This document shows positions 15,726 to 24,433 of a stretch of DNA of 64,000 nucleotides, piece after piece. Numbering within the stretch: position 1 is the first letter of the stretch; every line of letters begins with the position of its first letter. The position numbers were made by a program, and so were the translations under genes. The notes under the pieces are model-generated. The model searched no databases and was not told where the DNA came from. It saw only the letters and a list, made by a program, of their open reading frames with translations. The DNA comes from Catelliglobosispora koreensis DSM 44566 (GTDB lineage Bacteria; Actinomycetota; Actinomycetes; Mycobacteriales; Micromonosporaceae), in the NCBI RefSeq assembly GCF_000379685.1, contig NZ_KB903250.1:624-64623 (forward strand). The letters run 5' to 3'.

Positions 15726-16813
15726 CCTCGCTGGCGGGGGATCCGGATTTCCCATTCGGTCCCCTGCCCCGGCTCACTGTGCAGCTCGATGACACCGCCG
15801 AGGTCCTGAACGCGCCCGCGCATGGATTTGGCCACGCCCATCCGTCCTTGCGCCTCAGCGGCGGCGAGCCTTCCGGCCTCAATGCCAGGCCCATCATCAC
15901 GGACACTCACGGCGACCTCGTCACCCAGGTCCTCCAGCAACACCCAAGCCCGGGCGTGCGGTCCGGCATGCCTACTGGCGTTAGCCAGCGCCTCGCCGAC
16001 GACGGCCGCTAACTCTGTCGCCGTGCCGGCTGGCAGCGAAACCGCTTGCCCTGGAACGGAAACTTGGACGCTCGGGCTGGAGAAAAGATTCAGTCTGCTG
16101 CTCAGGTCGACTTCGCCGCTCTCGCTCACCGGTGCCGTGGCCACCATCGCGCGGAGCGCGATTTCTTGTTCTGCCGCTAGCCTTCCCAGCTCCGCATCAG
16201 TCCCACTCTGGCGCGCCACCCGTGCTAACACCTGCAGGACACCGTCGTGAATGGACCGTGCCAGCCGCTCACGCTCCCTCGCCGCGGCTTCCAGCTGGAG
16301 CACGCGCGCAGCCTGTTCTGCCGCCTTCTGCGAGGTCACGGAGACTTGCCCGATCAGAAAGCCCAGTCCGAGCAATAGCACGGCATCCCGGCCCATATCG
16401 GCGTCGAAGACACCACGGGTCACGATGTTGACGACAGACAGGATGGCACCGACGATCAGCCCGCCCGGCCGCCCGCCCAGTGCCCCCGCCACGATTACCG
16501 GACCAACCGTCCACACCGTGGTGATCGTGGGAAACGAACTGTGCAACTGAACGTCCGTCAAAACGAACACCGACGAATACTGCAGCGCTGACGTGATCAC
16601 AACGTCAGACACGGCAACCCACACTTTGCGCCCGGCCGGCCACGCATACCGCAAACAGGTGAAAACCGTCCACAGCGTCATCGCTCCGAGCGCGGCCCAC
16701 GCGAGCGCCGGATGCTCATAACCTTCTCGGTTAACGCCAATGATCACGGCCGCAAAAGCTAGGGCGACCACCCTGAAAACGATGATCGCCCGCCAAAGCG
16801 GCTCACTAGACAC
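15722..16813 (-). CDS. MacS-like membrane sensor histidine kinase
   Basis: This 363-residue protein has about six hydrophobic segments in residues 8-165 and then a HisKA_3-type dimerisation helix with the phospho-accepting His in ERLARSIHDGVLQVL. A GHKL ATPase follows (VVGEALANASRHA, DDGPGIE, GRMGVAKSMRGR). The N-terminal membrane region plus this kinase matches the MacS class of actinobacterial sensors. GTG at 16813 begins the first membrane segment. No response regulator gene is adjacent; the partner must lie elsewhere. It ends convergently over the ABC transporter stop. Confidence 0.85.
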   Translation of the reverse strand: MSSEPLWRAIIVFRVVALAFAAVIIGVNREGYEHPALAWAALGAMTLWTVFTCLRYAWPAGRKVWVAVSDVVITSALQYSSVFVLTDVQLHSSFPTITTVWTVGPVIVAGALGGRPGGLIVGAILSVVNIVTRGVFDADMGRDAVLLLGLGFLIGQVSVTSQKAAEQAARVLQLEAAARERERLARSIHDGVLQVLARVARQSGTDAELGRLAAEQEIALRAMVATAPVSESGEVDLSSRLNLFSSPSVQVSVPGQAVSLPAGTATELAAVVGEALANASRHAGPHARAWVLLEDLGDEVAVSVRDDGPGIEAGRLAAAEAQGRMGVAKSMRGRVQDLGGVIELHSEPGQGTEWEIRIPRQRG

Positions 16814-16941
16814 GGCGACAGCATAGGCCGCTGTGGGCCAAATGTTCGCCAGTCTGGGGGGCGATCCTGCTGCTGCGCGCCCGGTATATTGACCCGCCAG
16901 ACAGCCGCGAGCAGCGTTCCTAGGCAGGAGAGAAAAGTCAG

Positions 16942-19065
16942 ATGCACCCGGCGAACCGCCTTGAGTATCGCGGCGATATCGAGGGTATGCGCGCTATCGC
17001 GGTGCTTTTGGTGGTCATCGGCCATGCGTCGATCGGCTGGTTCTCGGGCGGCTATGCCGGCGTTGACGTTTTCTTCGTGATCTCGGGCTTCCTCATCACA
17101 TCGCTGCTGACCAAAGAGCTGTCGTCAACCGGGAAGATCTCGATTCGGCAGTTCTATGCGCGCCGCGCGCTGCGCTTGCTGCCCGCATCGACCGTGGTTT
17201 TGCTTGCCACGCTGGTCGCGTCGTGGTCGTGGTTGTCGCCGCTCAGGTTCGCTGACACGGTCCAGGACATCGTTGCCAGCGCCTTCTATTTCATCAACTT
17301 CCGGCTCGCGGAGATCGGCACTGACTACCTGGCCTCTGACGATCCGCCATCGCCGGTGCAGCACTTCTGGTCGCTCGCTGTTGAAGAGCAGTTCTATGTG
17401 TTCTGGCCGGTCCTCATCTTGTTGGCCACCCTTTGGTCACGGCGCCGGGGACACGTCCGTTTCGGCCCGCTCGCCGTCATCCTGGGCACGCTGACTGTCG
17501 GCTCGCTTGCCCTGAGCTGGCTGGTAACGCACCAGAACGCTCCGTGGGCCTACTTTGGCACGCACACCAGGGCATGGGAGTTGGGGCTCGGCGCCCTAGT
17601 GGCGCTGGGCGCGCCCAAGCTCGTGCGCCTTCCGCGGGTGGCGGCCGAATTGGCGGCATGGGTCGGCCTTGGCGCCATCATCACCTCCGCCCTGATGTAT
17701 GACGAGTTCACGGCTTTTCCTGGCATCGCCGCGCTTCTTCCCGTTGGTGGGGCCGCATTGCTCATCGCCGCCGGCTGCCGCTCGTCGTCTGCGGGCCGCG
17801 TGCTCAGCATTCCCCCTTTGCGGGTACTCGGAAAGCTGTCCTACGGCTGGTATCTCTGGCATTGGCCACTGCTGATCGTGGTTCCCGCCGCGTTCGACCT
17901 GTCCCCCAGCCCGGTCGTCAACCTCGTCCTCGTTGGCATCGCATTGGTGCTGGCACAGATTTCCCTTGTCGCCGTGGAGAATCCGATCCGTCACCTCGCC
18001 ACGCTTCGGCGTCGTCCCGGGCGAGGCATCGGCTTGGGGCTGTCCCTGTCGTCCTCTACGGCGGCCGTAGCGCTAGGGATGGCGATCCTGTTGCCACCGG
18101 GCGGAATGCCGGGCCTGCTGACCGCCGACGCGCCCAGGTTCATGCCGCCCGAGGCGATGGGCGGTTTGCCGACGATTATTTCCTTACCGGAGCCGGGCGC
18201 GGGCCCGGCGGCAAAGCCCATGCCCTCGATGGTGAGCCTGATCGAGCAGGGTCTCAAAACACAAAACCTGCCGAGCAATCTTGACCCGCCAATTGCCAAG
18301 GCGGCCAAGGACATGCCCATCCTCTACTCCAATGGCTGTCACCTTGGCTTGAATAGTTCCTCGTTGCCAAATGGATGTTTCTTCGGCGACCTGCCCTCGC
18401 CCACAACAGTCGTGCTCTTCGGTGATTCCCATGCGGCGCAATGGTTTCCCACACTGCTCGTGCTGGCTGCACAGCAAGAGTGGCGTCTTGTCAGCCTGAC
18501 CAAGAGCAGTTGCGGTCCCGCAGATGTTGCCGTGTTTGAGAAAGGGCTCAACCGCGTCTACACCGAGTGTCAGCAATGGCGGGCCAAAGCCCTTGCGCGC
18601 ATTGCCGAATTGCGCCCGGCGCTCGTCCTCGTGTCTGCGCTGTTCGACAGCCGCAACCCTGTGCCCGCGACATCGGATCCCGGTGCCGCCTGGGTCGAGG
18701 GCTGGAAGCGATCCTTCGTCAGCCTGCAAGGCTCGGCAGAGCACGTTGCGATGATGGTCGATACGCCTTACCGCAGCACAAACGGACCGGATTGTGCTGC
18801 TGGAAACCCAACCCGGCTGACCGCCTGCATCCAGTCGACCTCAGGTGCGCTCTGGGAACCTGTCCGCAGGGCAAACGTGGCCAAGCTCGCGGAGTCCCTC
18901 GGTGTGGTCGTCATCGATCCCATCCCGTGGATGTGCTTGAACTCCAAGTGCCCGATCGTGATCCGCAATGTGCTGGTGTACCGCGACAACCACCACATCT
19001 CGCAACCCTTCGCCAGACTGGTCGCGCCTATGCTGGAGGCTTCGCTACCCTCGCTCGCGCCCTGA
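16942..19065 (+). CDS. OafA-type acyltransferase with C-terminal SGNH domain
   Basis: This 707-residue protein has an acyltransferase-3 membrane domain (about ten segments, residues 10-370) with the start block YRGDIEGMRAIAVLLVVIGHA containing the catalytic-region His, and GGYAGVDVFFVISGFLI. It then has a periplasmic SGNH domain with block I GDSHAAQW near 495 and block V-like DNHHIS near 685. Such enzymes O-acetylate cell-surface polysaccharides or peptidoglycan. ATG at 16942 is preceded by GGAGAGAAA. The acceptor is not visible from the neighbours. Confidence 0.92.
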   Translation: MHPANRLEYRGDIEGMRAIAVLLVVIGHASIGWFSGGYAGVDVFFVISGFLITSLLTKELSSTGKISIRQFYARRALRLLPASTVVLLATLVASWSWLSPLRFADTVQDIVASAFYFINFRLAEIGTDYLASDDPPSPVQHFWSLAVEEQFYVFWPVLILLATLWSRRRGHVRFGPLAVILGTLTVGSLALSWLVTHQNAPWAYFGTHTRAWELGLGALVALGAPKLVRLPRVAAELAAWVGLGAIITSALMYDEFTAFPGIAALLPVGGAALLIAAGCRSSSAGRVLSIPPLRVLGKLSYGWYLWHWPLLIVVPAAFDLSPSPVVNLVLVGIALVLAQISLVAVENPIRHLATLRRRPGRGIGLGLSLSSSTAAVALGMAILLPPGGMPGLLTADAPRFMPPEAMGGLPTIISLPEPGAGPAAKPMPSMVSLIEQGLKTQNLPSNLDPPIAKAAKDMPILYSNGCHLGLNSSSLPNGCFFGDLPSPTTVVLFGDSHAAQWFPTLLVLAAQQEWRLVSLTKSSCGPADVAVFEKGLNRVYTECQQWRAKALARIAELRPALVLVSALFDSRNPVPATSDPGAAWVEGWKRSFVSLQGSAEHVAMMVDTPYRSTNGPDCAAGNPTRLTACIQSTSGALWEPVRRANVAKLAESLGVVVIDPIPWMCLNSKCPIVIRNVLVYRDNHHISQPFARLVAPMLEASLPSLAP

Positions 19066-19089
19066 TCGCGCGGCGATTATGGTGAGGCA

Positions 19090-19482
19090 ATGGGTTCAGT
19101 CAAGCAATTTCAAGTAACCTTCGATTGCGCGGATCCTGAGCGTGTCGGCCGTTTCTGGTGCGAGGTGCTGGGATACGTCCCACCGTCGCCGCTGCCTGAG
19201 CCTGCGGGTTCCTGGTTCGCGTGCACCGATCCCACAGGTGTTGGCCCGCGACTGTTCTTTCAGCGCGTCCCCGAAGGCAAAGTCGTCAAGAACCGGGTGC
19301 ACCTCGACGTGCGCGCCGGCACCGGGCTCGTGGGCGAAGAGCGCCTAGCCGTGCTTCAGGCCGAACGCGCACGGCTCGAAGCGCTAGGCGCGACACTGGT
19401 GCTGGTGCAGGTCGCCGACGAAGAAAACGAATCCTGCATCACGATGCAAGACATTGAGGGCAACGAGTTCTGCCTCGACTAG
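19090..19482 (+). CDS. VOC (glyoxalase/bleomycin resistance) superfamily protein
   Basis: This 130-residue protein has the paired beta-alpha-beta-beta-beta modules: QVTFDCADPERVGRFWCEVLGY at the start, FQRVPEGKVVKNRVHLDVRA in the middle with candidate metal ligand His, and MQDIEGNEFCLD at the end with candidate ligand Glu. It begins 24 nt after the acyltransferase stop. The substrate is unknown; glyoxalase-like isomerase, dioxygenase and antibiotic-binding roles are all possible. Confidence 0.85.
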   Translation: MGSVKQFQVTFDCADPERVGRFWCEVLGYVPPSPLPEPAGSWFACTDPTGVGPRLFFQRVPEGKVVKNRVHLDVRAGTGLVGEERLAVLQAERARLEALGATLVLVQVADEENESCITMQDIEGNEFCLD

Positions 19483-20399
19483 GCCGAATACTCAGCGAAT
19501 ATTTGGCCAAGCACGCCGCTCGCCTTCGCGAAATCCTCTGCGTCCTCAGGATCTTCGTAGTTGTATAAGCAAGTGGCGAGCGTCTTCCAGAGCGCCCAGC
19601 CACGCCCACGCGCCCAGGTCGCGTCGTCGACCACCAAACGCTCGCGGAACGCTTGTCTCCCTTCGGGAGTCAGCAATGTCCACGCGACCGCCAGATCGCA
19701 GGCTGGGTCACCGACGCCACATGTCCCGAAGTCAATGACGGCAGACAGTTGCCCGTCGTTGAGGAGAAGGTTGCCCTCGGCGACATCGCCGTGGAACCAG
19801 CGATCCACCTTGTCCCAACGGCTGCTGAGCGCCACCGTCCAGATCTCGCGAGCCAACGCGACGTCGACGTGGCCGTCCAGTTCCGTGAGTGCCCGCTGGG
19901 TGAGCTTGTCGTAGGTGCGCAACGTGCCGCCGCGAAACCAGTTGTGCACTCCCGGTTGCGGACCGCCAGACGCATCGACGTGACGTAGCGCGGCAAGGAA
20001 TCCGGCTAGGTCGACGGCAAACCGCACCGGGTCGGCGACGCGGCCGGCAGCCGCTGTCACGCCTTCGCGCCATTGGTAAATCGACCACGGATGCGGATAG
20101 TCCCTGCTGGGCTTGCCTTTCGCTAACGGGACGGGGATCGGCAACGGGAGTTGGGGAGCCAGCACCGGAAGCCATCTGTGTTCCTTCTCGACCGCCTCGG
20201 CGTACTCGGGCGCGCTGGGCAGCCGCACCACCATGGTGGCGCCGAGATGGAACGTCCAGTTGTCCCAGCCGCCCTTGGTAACGGGCACGACGGGAAGCTC
20301 AGCCCACTGCGGGAACTGCTCCTCGACGAGCCGCCGGACATGCTCTGGCTCAACGGCGATGCGCACTGGCACGGGACCCAGGTCTGGCGTGTTAGTCAA
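19479..20399 (-). CDS. aminoglycoside/choline-kinase-like phosphotransferase
   Basis: This 306-residue kinase-fold protein has GGWDNWTFHLG in the nucleotide-loop region. The catalytic Brenner motif is WFHGDVAEGNLLLN (HGDxxxxN) and the metal-binding motif is VIDFGTCGVGDPACDLA. TTG at 20399 is preferred because GGAG lies 5 nt upstream; a GTG at 20459 would extend into a poorly conserved leader. It follows the TetR gene by 78 nt in the same direction. APH-family genes in soil actinomycetes often act on unknown metabolites, so antibiotic resistance is only possible, not shown. Confidence 0.85.
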   Translation of the reverse strand: MTNTPDLGPVPVRIAVEPEHVRRLVEEQFPQWAELPVVPVTKGGWDNWTFHLGATMVVRLPSAPEYAEAVEKEHRWLPVLAPQLPLPIPVPLAKGKPSRDYPHPWSIYQWREGVTAAAGRVADPVRFAVDLAGFLAALRHVDASGGPQPGVHNWFRGGTLRTYDKLTQRALTELDGHVDVALAREIWTVALSSRWDKVDRWFHGDVAEGNLLLNDGQLSAVIDFGTCGVGDPACDLAVAWTLLTPEGRQAFRERLVVDDATWARGRGWALWKTLATCLYNYEDPEDAEDFAKASGVLGQIFAEYSA

Positions 20400-20477
20400 C
20401 GAAACTCCAAGGGAACTGTTGGCGGAAACCACTTTGGACGATGTCCGCGGCGTCCGCACCCGAATTACCTTGAACAG

Positions 20478-21059
20478 TCAGCCGCGCAGGAGGCCCAGCA
20501 GTAACGGCAAGCGTTGGTCCCGCAGGTCCGGGCGAAGGCGCCGGGCGCGAGTGAGGGTGGCAAGGCCGTGCAGGGCACTCCAGCCGACCTCGGTGAGCAC
20601 GTCAACGTCGCGGCCGTCGGCGTGCGCCGCGAATGCCGTGCGGAGTTCCTCGTAGCCCTCTCGTAGCGAGCTAGGTGCCTCGGGCGTGCCGAAGGGCAGG
20701 TCAGAGGCGAGGGTGAACATGGCTTCGTAGAGCGCCGGTTGCTCGTCGGCGAAGTCTAGATAGGCCTTAGCGAGAGCGTCGAGCTTTTTGCGGCCGGACC
20801 GGCCCGTGCCAGCTGATCTCAGCACTGTCACCAACTCGGCGAAACCTTGTAAGGCGACGGCGTCGATGATGGCACCCTTGTCGGCGAAATGGCTATACAG
20901 CACCGGCTGGCTGTATTCGATGCTGTCGGCGAGACGGCGAATGGTGACGGCATCCCATCCCTCAGTCTCAGCCAGTTCCCGGGCCGTGGCGACAATGAGT
21001 TGCTGGCGCTGGGCACGTTCGCGCTCGCGGCGTTGCTGAATAGGCGTGGGCACCGTCAC
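20478..21059 (-). CDS. TetR/AcrR family transcriptional regulator
   Basis: This 193-residue protein has an N-terminal TetR HTH (LIVATARELAETEGWDAVTIRRLADSIEYSQPVLYSHFADKGAI) and a helical ligand-binding C-terminus similar to the WHG class. It is divergent from two small membrane protein genes, and the 81-bp gap between them holds two 13-bp palindromes. It probably represses that pair and itself. The ligand is unknown. Confidence 0.9.
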   Translation of the reverse strand: MTVPTPIQQRRERERAQRQQLIVATARELAETEGWDAVTIRRLADSIEYSQPVLYSHFADKGAIIDAVALQGFAELVTVLRSAGTGRSGRKKLDALAKAYLDFADEQPALYEAMFTLASDLPFGTPEAPSSLREGYEELRTAFAAHADGRDVDVLTEVGWSALHGLATLTRARRLRPDLRDQRLPLLLGLLRG

Positions 21060-21062
21060 ATC

Positions 21063-21126
21063 CTAGCACCGCTAGCCAAGCGAGCATTACTACTGTTAGC
21101 GTTGCTCCATTGCCTAGCAATGCTAG
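21063..21126. promoter_or_regulatory. two palindromic TetR operators
   Basis: CTAGC-ACC-GCTAG (21063-21075) and CTAGCA-A-TGCTAG (21114-21126) are 13-bp palindromes sharing the half-site CTAGC, with centres 51 bp apart. A weaker related element (TTAGC-G-TTGCT) lies between them near 21096-21106. They lie between the divergent TetR and membrane-protein starts. Confidence 0.7.
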
Positions 21127-21140
21127 AAACTGGAGCTGTC

Positions 21141-21530
21141 ATGAAACGCCTCGCCACTGTCCTCGCCGTTCTCGGCGGTCTCTTCATCATTTACATCGGC
21201 GTCATCTTCCTGGTAAATCCCGTGGAGTCCGCCGCCGCGTTCGGCGTGACGAGCTGGCCAACGCACGACGGCACAGCGTTTCTGGCCGTCAAAGCCGTCC
21301 GCGACATCGCCAGCGGACTGGTCATCTTCGCTCTGCTCTTCACCGGACACCGCCGGGCGCTCGGCTGGGCACTGCTCGCGCTCGCTTTCGTTCCCAGCGG
21401 CGACATGGTGATCGTGCTCAACGACGGCGGATCCATCGCGATGGCCCTCGGCGTCCACGGCCTGACCGCTCTAGCGGTTGTCGCCAATGCTGTCCTGCTG
21501 CTGCGTGAGCGCACCTCGAAGGAGAACTGA
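21141..21530 (+). CDS. DUF4267-like small membrane protein
   Basis: It encodes 129 residues with four hydrophobic segments (near 5-25, 50-70, 75-90 and 100-120). Short motifs FLVNPVESAAAFGV and FLAVKAVRDIASGLV fit the DUF4267 family, for which no function is established. ATG at 21141 follows GGAG. It begins a two-gene unit under the divergent TetR regulator. Confidence 0.75.
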   Translation: MKRLATVLAVLGGLFIIYIGVIFLVNPVESAAAFGVTSWPTHDGTAFLAVKAVRDIASGLVIFALLFTGHRRALGWALLALAFVPSGDMVIVLNDGGSIAMALGVHGLTALAVVANAVLLLRERTSKEN

Positions 21531-21531
21531 C

Positions 21532-22005
21532 ATGAACATCCTGACTCAGCTGATCGCCGCGGTCGCGGTGCTCTCCGCCGCCGCCATCTACGGCACCGAC
21601 ATGCTTGGCGCCCTTGTCATGCGGCCCACCTGGACCAAGGTCGACGACCGGACGCTGGCCATCGTCGCTGGCCACTCGCACTACTACGGCGACCGGCGCT
21701 TCCCGATCCCAGGCATCCTCAGCATCGTCGCCACCGTGCTGGCGACAGCAACCTCAGCGTTTGCCGAACTGTGGCTTGCCTTCGCGGCAGGAGCGGTGGC
21801 GACCATCGCCCTGCTCACCTGGCTGACGATCTACAAGCGAGTCAACGAACCGATCAACCGGGAATTCACCGCCGCGGTTCGCGAGGACCGCATGCCAGAC
21901 AACACTCGCGAGCTGCAGACCCGCTGGGACAGCGTGATCGTTCTCCGCGTCACCTTGCAAGGCATCGCCTTGGCTGCCCTTTGCGCCGTGCTTGTGCTGG
22001 CATAA
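21532..22005 (+). CDS. DUF1772-like (anthrone oxygenase-type) membrane protein
   Basis: This 157-residue protein has about four membrane segments, with IYGTDMLGALVMRPTW in the first loop, KRVNEPINREF, and a C-terminal LQTRWDSVIVLRVTLQ, which are DUF1772 hallmarks (the family includes fungal anthrone oxygenase and many bacterial proteins of unknown role). ATG at 21532 follows GGAG and lies 1 nt after the previous stop, so the two are co-expressed. Confidence 0.8.
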   Translation: MNILTQLIAAVAVLSAAAIYGTDMLGALVMRPTWTKVDDRTLAIVAGHSHYYGDRRFPIPGILSIVATVLATATSAFAELWLAFAAGAVATIALLTWLTIYKRVNEPINREFTAAVREDRMPDNTRELQTRWDSVIVLRVTLQGIALAALCAVLVLA

Positions 22006-22020
22006 CCACGGTAAAACCTC

Positions 22021-22045
22021 AGCGGCGTCCTAAGTGGACGCCGCT
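22021..22045. terminator. bidirectional hairpin terminator
   Basis: AGCGGCGTCC (22021-22030) and GGACGCCGCT (22036-22045) form a perfect 10-bp stem with a 5-nt loop between two convergent genes. The minus-strand product is followed by GAGGTTTT. It overlaps the MarR stop codon. Confidence 0.75.
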
Positions 22046-22548
22046 TGATCGTTGGTATCGCCGAGGGCGATGAGCAAGTCGCGCAATGCTTTGATGGCGT
22101 TGTCGGCCGTCTGCGAAGGGATGGTGCGCAGCAGCGCGGCCTGCGCCTCGCTCGCCGCGCGCACGGCCTGTTCGGCGACCTTGATGCCTTGCTTGGTCAG
22201 TCTCACCCAGGAACTGCGGGCATCGCGCTGGTCGGCTTCGCGCTCGACCAGGCCGGCCTCGGTGAGGCGGCGCAGGAGGTTGCTCGTCCCGCCCGAGGAG
22301 AGCAGCAGCCGACCGGCCAGATCGGACGGTCGCAGCTGGAACGGCGATCCAGCGGCCCGCAGCACCGCGAGGATCTCGTATTCGGCCTTCGTCAGTTGCA
22401 TGCGGGCGAGTTCGGCACTGACGCGCTCGCTGAAGATCGCCGAGAGGCGGGCGGCCCGCTTGGCTATCGCCATCTCGTCGCCGACGACCCCGGGCAGCTC
22501 GCGCCGCCACGTCGCCAGGATGTTGTCGGTGATGTCGCGCGTGCTCAT
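22030..22548 (-). CDS. MarR family transcriptional regulator
   Basis: This 172-residue winged-helix protein has QLTKAEYEILAVLRAAG, the recognition region RPSDLAGRLLLSSGGTSNLLRRLTEAGLVEREAD, and the wing DQRDARSSWVRLTKQG. It is divergent from an amidohydrolase gene, and the shared gap has two AAAGCTTT palindromes. It probably represses the hydrolase and itself; the ligand is likely the hydrolase substrate, which is inferred. Confidence 0.9.
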   Translation of the reverse strand: MSTRDITDNILATWRRELPGVVGDEMAIAKRAARLSAIFSERVSAELARMQLTKAEYEILAVLRAAGSPFQLRPSDLAGRLLLSSGGTSNLLRRLTEAGLVEREADQRDARSSWVRLTKQGIKVAEQAVRAASEAQAALLRTIPSQTADNAIKALRDLLIALGDTNDQAAST

Positions 22549-22578
22549 AGGCCGATCTTAGGTGAAGTCTTGCATTAG

Positions 22579-22612
22579 GAAAGCTTTCTCGATACCTTTC
22601 AGAAAAGCTTTC
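22579..22612. promoter_or_regulatory. two palindromic MarR operators
   Basis: GAAAGCTTTC (22579-22588) and AAAAGCTTTC (22603-22612) share the palindrome AAAGCTTT with centres 24 bp apart. They lie between the divergent MarR and amidohydrolase starts, and the second ends 20 nt before the amidohydrolase ATG. Confidence 0.7.
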
Positions 22613-22631
22613 TTCAAAGGAGTACCGCGAA

Positions 22632-23798
22632 ATGCTGCTACTTAAGAATGGGCACGTCATTCCTGGCGCGGGCGCGCCGGAACAATTGCGGGCTGACGTG
22701 CTGATCGACGCGGGGGTTATCAGGGCGATCGGTGCCGACCTCACGAGCCCAGAAGCCGAGGTCATCGACGTCTCCGGGCACATCGTCATGCCGGGTCTGA
22801 TCGACACACATCGTCATGTTTGGCAGGCGCCGCTTCGTGGCGTTGGCGCCAACATGGATATGCCCGGCTACTTCTCCGTGGTGCTTGGAAGGGCGCTTTC
22901 CGGGTACCGGCCGGACGATGCCCATTTCGCCACGATGCTGGGGGCGGCTGAAGCGCTGGATGCCGGCGTGACAACGCTTTTCGACTGGTCCAACGTCACG
23001 CGCACCGCGGCCGATCTAGACGCGGTAGCTAGTGCTTACCGCGACATAGGTGCCAGAGCCGTTGTCGCACAAGAGAATCCAGTCGTCATCGACAGTGCTC
23101 TGGTCACGAGCGCTAGGGCGATTCTCGGGCCCGAGTATGGCGACTGGGACACTTCCGTGCGGCAAATCGCCGAGGCCCGGGAGCTCGGCTTGGTGACAAC
23201 GATGCATGCGGGCGGCCGTCTCACGCGCCGTCTGCATGATGCAGGGCTGCTAGGGCCGGACCTGCTGTGGGTACACATGAACGCGGTAACGGACGACGAT
23301 GTCAAGATGCTGGTCGACGCGGGTTCGGGGATCAGTGTCACGCCGCTCGTCGAAGCCATCATGGGCCACGGATCGTCTCCGTTTGGCATGTTCCGCGAAG
23401 CGGGCGGCCGGCCCGCGCTCGGTGTTGACGTGGTCATCAACGCGCCTGGTGACCTGTTCGAGCCGATGCGGGATACGTTGCGTACCTTCACTTTCGCTTC
23501 CGCGGGCTCGCTGCTTGACGCGGTCACCATCGACGCCGCACGGGCGATCGGGATGCAGGACCGCATCGGCTCGCTTGCCGTGGGCAACCAGGCCGACATA
23601 ATCGTCCTCGGTGGGCTGTCGCACTTGGCCGGAGTGAGCGAGTGCGCCAGCGCGGTCGTCACCTGCCTCGGCCGCGCCGACGTCGACATGGTGCTGGTCA
23701 ACGGTGAAGTCGTCAAACGCGACGGACGGCTCGTGCACGCCGATCTGCGCAGCCTGCGCGAGACCGGCAGCGGCATCGCCAAACGAGTCCTGGGCTAG
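22632..23798 (+). CDS. amidohydrolase/cytosine deaminase-family metal hydrolase
   Basis: This 388-residue TIM-barrel hydrolase has the metal motif VMPGLIDTHRHVWQAPLRG (HxH-type), MHAGG near 195 and a third His block VHMNAVTDDD. Then comes LGVDVVINAPGDLFEPMRDTLR with the catalytic Asp region, followed by AARAIGMQDRIGSLAVGNQADIIVL of the small beta domain. The family includes deaminases and chlorohydrolases of heterocycles, so a purine/triazine/guanidine-like substrate is likely but not shown. ATG at 22632 follows AAAGGAG. It is controlled by the divergent MarR through the operators in the shared gap. Confidence 0.88.
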   Translation: MLLLKNGHVIPGAGAPEQLRADVLIDAGVIRAIGADLTSPEAEVIDVSGHIVMPGLIDTHRHVWQAPLRGVGANMDMPGYFSVVLGRALSGYRPDDAHFATMLGAAEALDAGVTTLFDWSNVTRTAADLDAVASAYRDIGARAVVAQENPVVIDSALVTSARAILGPEYGDWDTSVRQIAEARELGLVTTMHAGGRLTRRLHDAGLLGPDLLWVHMNAVTDDDVKMLVDAGSGISVTPLVEAIMGHGSSPFGMFREAGGRPALGVDVVINAPGDLFEPMRDTLRTFTFASAGSLLDAVTIDAARAIGMQDRIGSLAVGNQADIIVLGGLSHLAGVSECASAVVTCLGRADVDMVLVNGEVVKRDGRLVHADLRSLRETGSGIAKRVLG

Positions 23799-23870
23799 GC
23801 GGCGGACCGCCAGACTTCGACAGCCATCGTGGTGATTCCGGTTTGGAGCTAGCGAGCACATACTGTCGCC

Positions 23871-24428
23871 ATGTCGGACCAACCCGCAGGCCAGACCTCG
23901 ATCAAGGCATCGCTTCTGGTGCTACCTCTGCTCATCGGCGCCGTCGTGACGGTTGGGCTGGGTGTGTTTGCCCGCACCCATCCCGCCCAGCGAGGGGTGT
24001 CGTGGCACGGCCCCTTCCCGTCGATGCTTTCCATGAAGGTGTGGCTCACCGTCGCCGTTCTGGTGTTCGCCGCCATCCAGCTCGTCACCGCGCTGTGGAT
24101 GTACGGCAAGCTCGGCATCGCGTCGCCGTCGTGGCTGGGCAAGGTGCACAAGGTCAGCGGTGGCCTCGCGTTCCTGACCAGCCTGCCGGTGGCCGGCGCC
24201 TGTCTGTGGGTGCTGGGCTTGCACTCCACCGATACCCGCGTCGTCCTGCACGGGTTGCTGGGTTGCCTGTTCTACGGCGCCTTTGTGTCCAAAATCCTTG
24301 TGCTACACAGCAAACGGCTGCCCGGCTGGGCATTGCCGATAGTGGCCGGAACAGTCTTCACCGCTCTGGTCGGCGCCGGATTGAGCAGTGCCGTGTGGTG
24401 GCTGGTTACCCACGGCATCCCCAAGTGA
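23871..24428 (+). CDS. DUF6529-like membrane protein
   Basis: This 185-residue protein has five predicted membrane segments. His residues near segment ends (KVHKVSGGLAFLT, LHSTDTRVVLHGLLGC, LHSKRLPGWALP) suggest haem ligation like cytochrome b561-type proteins. I place it with DUF6529 by overall pattern. The role is unknown. It ends 5 nt before the convergent RpiB-like gene stop. Confidence 0.65.
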   Translation: MSDQPAGQTSIKASLLVLPLLIGAVVTVGLGVFARTHPAQRGVSWHGPFPSMLSMKVWLTVAVLVFAAIQLVTALWMYGKLGIASPSWLGKVHKVSGGLAFLTSLPVAGACLWVLGLHSTDTRVVLHGLLGCLFYGAFVSKILVLHSKRLPGWALPIVAGTVFTALVGAGLSSAVWWLVTHGIPK

Positions 24429-24433
24429 TGGCG

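Noticed and set aside
19479-20399. Aminoglycoside resistance gene
   Set aside because: The kinase motifs are general to the APH superfamily; nothing in the sequence or neighbours shows an antibiotic substrate.
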